From Fomitopsis serialis (lineage: Eukaryota; Basidiomycota; Agaricomycetes; Polyporales; Fomitopsidaceae): a stretch of 64,000 bases of DNA. Of the stretch, positions 60,177 to 64,000 are shown in pieces. The notes beneath the pieces were generated by a model, which saw nothing but the letters and a program-made list of their open reading frames with translations, had not been told where the DNA came from and ran no database searches. The stretch covers positions 62,001 to 126,000 of the forward strand of contig NW_025954997.1 in NCBI RefSeq assembly GCF_022376445.1. The letters run 5' to 3'. A program made the translations under genes and the position numbers. Each line of letters begins with the position of its first letter. Positions within the stretch are counted from its first letter, which is position 1.

Positions 60177-61490
60177 ATGGATAACGCTCGAAGACTCTAC
60201 CACCCGAGACTACAGACAAGATTATTGGGTTCCTCCACGCCCATCCTGCCGCCCTCGCCGCTAGCGCACTAGTGGCTCGAGCTGGAGAAATCGTGCCCAG
60301 TGGCTCTTGTTCACCAGGGTGTTCCTCCGAGACAGCAAAGCATACCACACGCTGCGACACCTCGTGCAGTCCGCCGACAGCCAGGCGAGGACCAAACAGT
60401 ATTGCGAGCATACGACGCACCTGGAAATCATTGACGACCAGAGTCGTCCATACGGGCATCAGATTCCCCTCACTCTTTGCCCGCTTTCCTGCACTCCAAT
60501 CCATCGCGTACCACAACGCTCAGTGGCACGAGAAGACGCGCCTACACCCAGCTTTCTTCCCATCGCTATCGATATTCTCGCGCGTTGCGACCCTGGAGCT
60601 GCATGCGTGCCAATTCCACCCTTCCGTGACTTCACGTGTTTCATCTCCGCACTTCGAAGCCTCCGTACCTGACCTTGATCAGGACGCACCTGGGACAGCA
60701 GCCGTGAATCCTGTCCTGCCGCCACATGGCAGCAAGGTGATGTTGCGTTATCTTCGCGCCGAGCACTTGCTCTCGGAGGACAGTGCTTTCGCCGCGTTGT
60801 TGACGTGGCTCGCGCTCACTCCGAGCGCGCAGACGGTGCAGGTCCTGCAGATCATCCCGCAGGCAATGATGTTGCAGACGTCTTTCCATGCACCCATCAA
60901 TAATTTGCTTGAGCCTCTGGGCGCATGTGTGACGGATCTAGACATACCTGTACTTCTGCATGGTATGTGTGGTGTTACAGATGGCTGCGCTCGTTCTCAT
61001 CCATTACACTGCAACAGACATAGATCCCGCGTCACCTCCCGGCTTATCTTTCAACAATCAGTTAAAGACACTCGTCCTACGGCATACGTTCCGAGAGGAG
61101 TGGGAGATAGCGTGGGCGAGGATAGCGATGACGCTGAGTTGTATCGCGTCCCTCTCCCTCCGGAGTATAGAGCTGGTGTTCGCCATCTTCCGGGCGACCG
61201 GCCCTGCCGGTGGAGGCACCATGGACCTCGCGGACTCCAACGTCAATTGGGAGCCGATTAACGACGTTATTAGCACCAAGCATTTCGGTGCGCTGGAGAA
61301 AGCCTCGGTGACGCTGGACTGGCATGTCATGGACACCATACCACCCGGAGATGTCGAACGCTTCCGGGATATGATTGAGGAGGGGTTAAAGCAACTAGAC
61401 TGGCACAGACGAGGCCTCCTCACGATCACGCATCACAACCACACCTGGTCCCCGCCCTCGGAGCCCGAGCCGGGGCGTGTTCAGCAGTGA
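60177..61490 (+). pseudogene. F-box protein X, right copy
   Basis: An F-box is readable at about 60209-60290 (LPPETTDKIIGFLHAHPAAL, ASALVARA), but its frame meets a stop just upstream and the frame changes near 60285, 60478 and 60640. The LRR middle (60680-60960: RYLRAEHLLSEDSAFAALLT, LLEPLGACVTDLDIPVLLH) is open and splices at about 60963-61018 to the last exon (DIDPASPPGLSFNNQLKTLV...), ending PEPGRVQQ at 61490. Predicted SCF adaptor if the frame is repaired by unseen splicing; as read it is broken. Confidence 0.7.
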
Positions 61491-61905
61491 GCTGTGTTGT
61501 TCGTGCGGAAGCTAGGACATGTGGACAAGGACAGTGTAGTACCGAATCATGTGTCGCGTCTTCGTCACGTCTGCTGTAGGGCCTCGTCAACTCTAGCTGT
61601 TCATCGAAGGGACTGATCTACCAGATAGGCAGCTTTTGTGCGTATCTGTGGCTGTGATGCGCAATAACTGAATGCTCTTGTTATCTGCACATAGAATGTC
61701 GAAGTCGTCAACAACGGAGCACGCGCCTGGCTCATTGCATCCTCAAGGCGATCTTTTCGAGCTCTTCTCTCGCACATCCTATGACTGAGCACTCTTCCAG
61801 GCCATACGGACCACTTCCTGTCTTTCACGTAAGACTTCGCGGACACGGAACACTACCAGTCCCAAGTCGCACTCGCACATTGCAGACCGTCGCTACTCTT
61901 CACAC

Positions 61906-63401
61906 ATGGCGACCATCATACCGATTGAGGTCATCGAGCATGTCCTCGACTTCCTCCACGACGACACGACGACGCTATACCGCTGCGCCTTGACCCATCC
62001 GTCGTGGTACCCTCACGCACACTCCCTCCTCTACTCTCGCGTCGAGATTCGGAACCGCAAATCGTACGACACCATTAGGATTCGTGGATCCCGGGAGGCG
62101 TCCTTCCGATCGCTCTTTGAGCACACCACGGAGCTCGTACTCGTGAACGATCCCGAGTCTCAGTACACGCACGAAACTCCCCTCACAATCGGTGGCCTAT
62201 TCCCCGCGCTTCGCACCATCACCTTCATCCACAGCCTCCGGTGGCTCACGCCCGGTTGGATGATAGTACCGATCGTCTTTGCCTCCGTTGAGAAGCTCGT
62301 TTTACGGTGCTGCGATTTCCGGACGTTCACCGACCTTCAACACACGATCACAGCATTTCCTCGGCTTCGCGATCTTCGTCTGCATTTCCCTCTGTGCTCT
62401 CTTCGGCACAAGGAGCTCCCCAACGCAGAGCAGGCTCTCCGGAGAAATAAATTGCTGAGGTTGAATCGGCTCCATCTCGTCGATTTCACCGGTACGCGCA
62501 GAGACGTCGCTCTGCTGCTCCTGCTGCTGGATTGGATCGCATACACACCGTGTGTACTGGAGGGCACTATCACAGCGCTCGTCATACGGCCTGCTCTCAC
62601 CTGGGTTCCCGACCTCTTGGGCGATGAACGCGTTGCGAAAGCCTTGCAGACGCTACTTTGTCAATTGGGGCCTTCCCTCATAGAGCTAGAGCTACCGGGT
62701 CCACGTCGTCATGATGCGCCGAGTACGTATGATTTCACTCGGATAGTTCCTGCAAGTATGTCATACCTCCATATGCTCATCGCGTCTTCTGTTTTAGGCT
62801 ACAGCCCAGACTTGTCAAACATCTAAGACTTCAGTCTCTGTCTGTCAGCGTTACTTGGGATGCCCATGAAGAGTACCTATCTTCAGTTCTTGATACTGTT
62901 GCATCTCGCCGCATCTGTCGACTGTCAATCGCGGTCGAGATCAACGTAGAAGACAGCTCAGCTGGCTACATGGTTAGCGAAACCGTGGCTCCGTGGCCCT
63001 CCTCACCGCAGAGGATGTTGATTGCCACCTGACTCACCCAGCGAGTCTATCCGTCACATTCATGTGGACACTGCCGCACAAACTGTTGACAGATTTATAC
63101 TCAGAGTGAAATCTTTTGATATCGATCACGGGTATCACGGTGCACGAAGCGCGCGCGCAGACTCGGACTCGCTCCGAGTCGGGAGTTGGGTATGACCTGC
63201 TTCCACCACACATTTCAGACATACCGCGAGCTCGCACGTGGTGGCCGCTGGCCCTTGGCATTTGTCGACGTCGTACCTGGCAGAATGGCTTCGGGAATTC
63301 GATACGAGTGGTCTCATGACAAGGCGTACCTCAAGCCGATCCGGCAGCATGGGTTAAGTAGCGATCTCGTCTCTAACTGGAATTTCCATGATGATGATTA
63401 A
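61906..63401 (+). CDS. F-box protein Y, right copy (N-terminal part intact)
   Basis: 306 open codons from MATIIPIEVIEHVLDFLHDD, a clear F-box (TLYRCALTHPSWYPHAHSLL), followed by leucine-rich segments (LVLRCCDFRTFTDLQHTITA, LRLHFPLCSLRH). The first exon probably ends at about 62725; the 75-nt intron up to about 62800 has GT-AG borders, is a multiple of three and is open. Just downstream the frame breaks (LSNI, stop), although WNFHDD-type 3' sequence persists to 63401 in another frame. Thus this copy keeps the F-box and loses the C-terminus, the reverse of its mirror copy at 50382-51865. Confidence 0.75.
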
Positions 63402-63565
63402 CGACAACGCTACCTGCGCTTCAATGAAGCTCAGTAATATACCCAAGCACCGTTCGCCTGGGACTCGGCAATTCGGTAAGACAATTTTATTTCGTGTCGA
63501 AAGAGAAGTGCTCAAGAGGCAACTTGTACTAGACTCACGAACCCCACCCCCCAATTCCCCCGCGG

Positions 63566-64000
63566 TACAACCGTCCGTAGTGTGACGCTTTGTGGCACCC
63601 CGTTACCCCCACTCCGGGCTGAGTCCCCGGGACCTACAAGAACATGCGGGTTCGTAGCTTTGCAAGCTCGGAGGAGCTAAGGACGATGCCTCCTCCAGGA
63701 CAACTGTCACCAATATCTGGGGTGCTATGTGCCGGTGTAATTGTATATGTACTACTGTATGTGCTAGACAAGTTTGTCAACCACTTGTAGCCGAATGTTG
63801 TGACGGTCGAGCGATGAGATTTTGAGCTGTGTCGGTGGCATCTCGGAAAAGCCACGATCGTTGGGACCCACGGCATGCTATCCATGTCAATCAGCTCACT
63901 GATCATGAAAGTAAAATATATCCCAAGTTCGCCGTGACACCAAGAAACACCTCATTTGTTACGTGAGTGTACATTGTTTATTGAGCTTCGACGGCCAACC
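63566..64000. other. Right end of window, no gene recognised
   Basis: Short ORFs only. About 63637-63680 (GAACATGCGGG, GCAAGCTCGG) faintly resembles the start of the LTR at 28881, but the match is too short to call. Confidence 0.4.

Larger units (their letters stand above)
59975..63565 (+). repeat. Right arm of the large inverted duplication
   Basis: Mirror of 50240-53760. Similarity begins near CAGACC...GGTCTGG at about 60000 and fades near 63565 in a C-rich stretch opposite the poly-G run of the left arm. Confidence 0.9.

Noticed and set aside
59971..60516. 181-codon minus-strand ORF
   Set aside because: Antisense to F-box gene X in the right arm; no domain.
63637..63700. Possible second LTR copy
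   Set aside because: Similarity to 28881 limited to two short blocks; no TG...CA ends or target duplication found.
1..64000. tRNA genes, rRNA, CRISPR arrays, bacterial operons
   Set aside because: No cloverleaf with a convincing TPsiC arm, no rRNA-like conserved blocks and no regularly spaced direct repeats were seen; spliced gene structure excludes a prokaryotic source.

Overview
The window looks like nuclear DNA of a filamentous basidiomycete, probably an Agaricomycete. Genes are split by many short introns of about 47-82 nt with GTRNGT donors and YAG acceptors. Their families are fungal: a Zn(II)2Cys6 regulator, NCS1 nucleobase permeases, Gpi1, Ctp1/CtIP, and expanded F-box/LRR and BTB families. 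Species and chromosome cannot be read from the sequence. Family names rest on motif recognition; no searches were run.

Layout. 0-4.1 kb: a minus-strand zinc-cluster transcription factor running off the left edge. 4.1-6.8 kb: no recognisable gene. 7-15.7 kb: a tandem F-box array with one truncated copy and three intact three-exon genes. A 1,017-bp element with 200-bp terminal inverted repeats sits next to the truncated copy. 16-21.7 kb, minus strand: an Fcy-type permease, a small protein resembling bacterial RNase P protein (RnpA), and a CinA/MoCF-domain protein. 22.9-35.1 kb: four members of a Ser/Thr-rich single-pass membrane family (a fifth is at 44.4-45.4 kb), a broken F-box gene, and a miniature LTR retrotransposon with identical 185-bp LTRs. 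36.3-42 kb: an intact Gfo/Idh/MocA oxidoreductase and an intact 14-exon NCS1 permease. 42.2-49 kb: an F-box fragment, two BTB genes, the fifth membrane-family gene, and a Kre9/Knh1-like remnant. 50.2-63.6 kb: a large inverted duplication with arms of about 3.5 kb, each holding two F-box genes. Its spacer carries a Ctp1/CtIP gene and a GPI1 gene in convergent orientation.

Two themes stand out. First, the accessory part is rich in likely ubiquitin-ligase substrate adaptors: at least ten F-box loci or remnants and two BTB genes. They lie among membrane proteins whose tails share a DSGxRF motif and a C-terminal PPxY motif. A functional link between these is inference only. Second, several genes show one-base frame changes relative to their obvious reading frame: the zinc-cluster factor, Fcy permease, MoCF protein, Ctp1, the membrane family and the inverted F-box copies. 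Nearby genes are perfectly open. Either real decay or unpolished long-read indels could explain this, so joined products for those loci are provisional.
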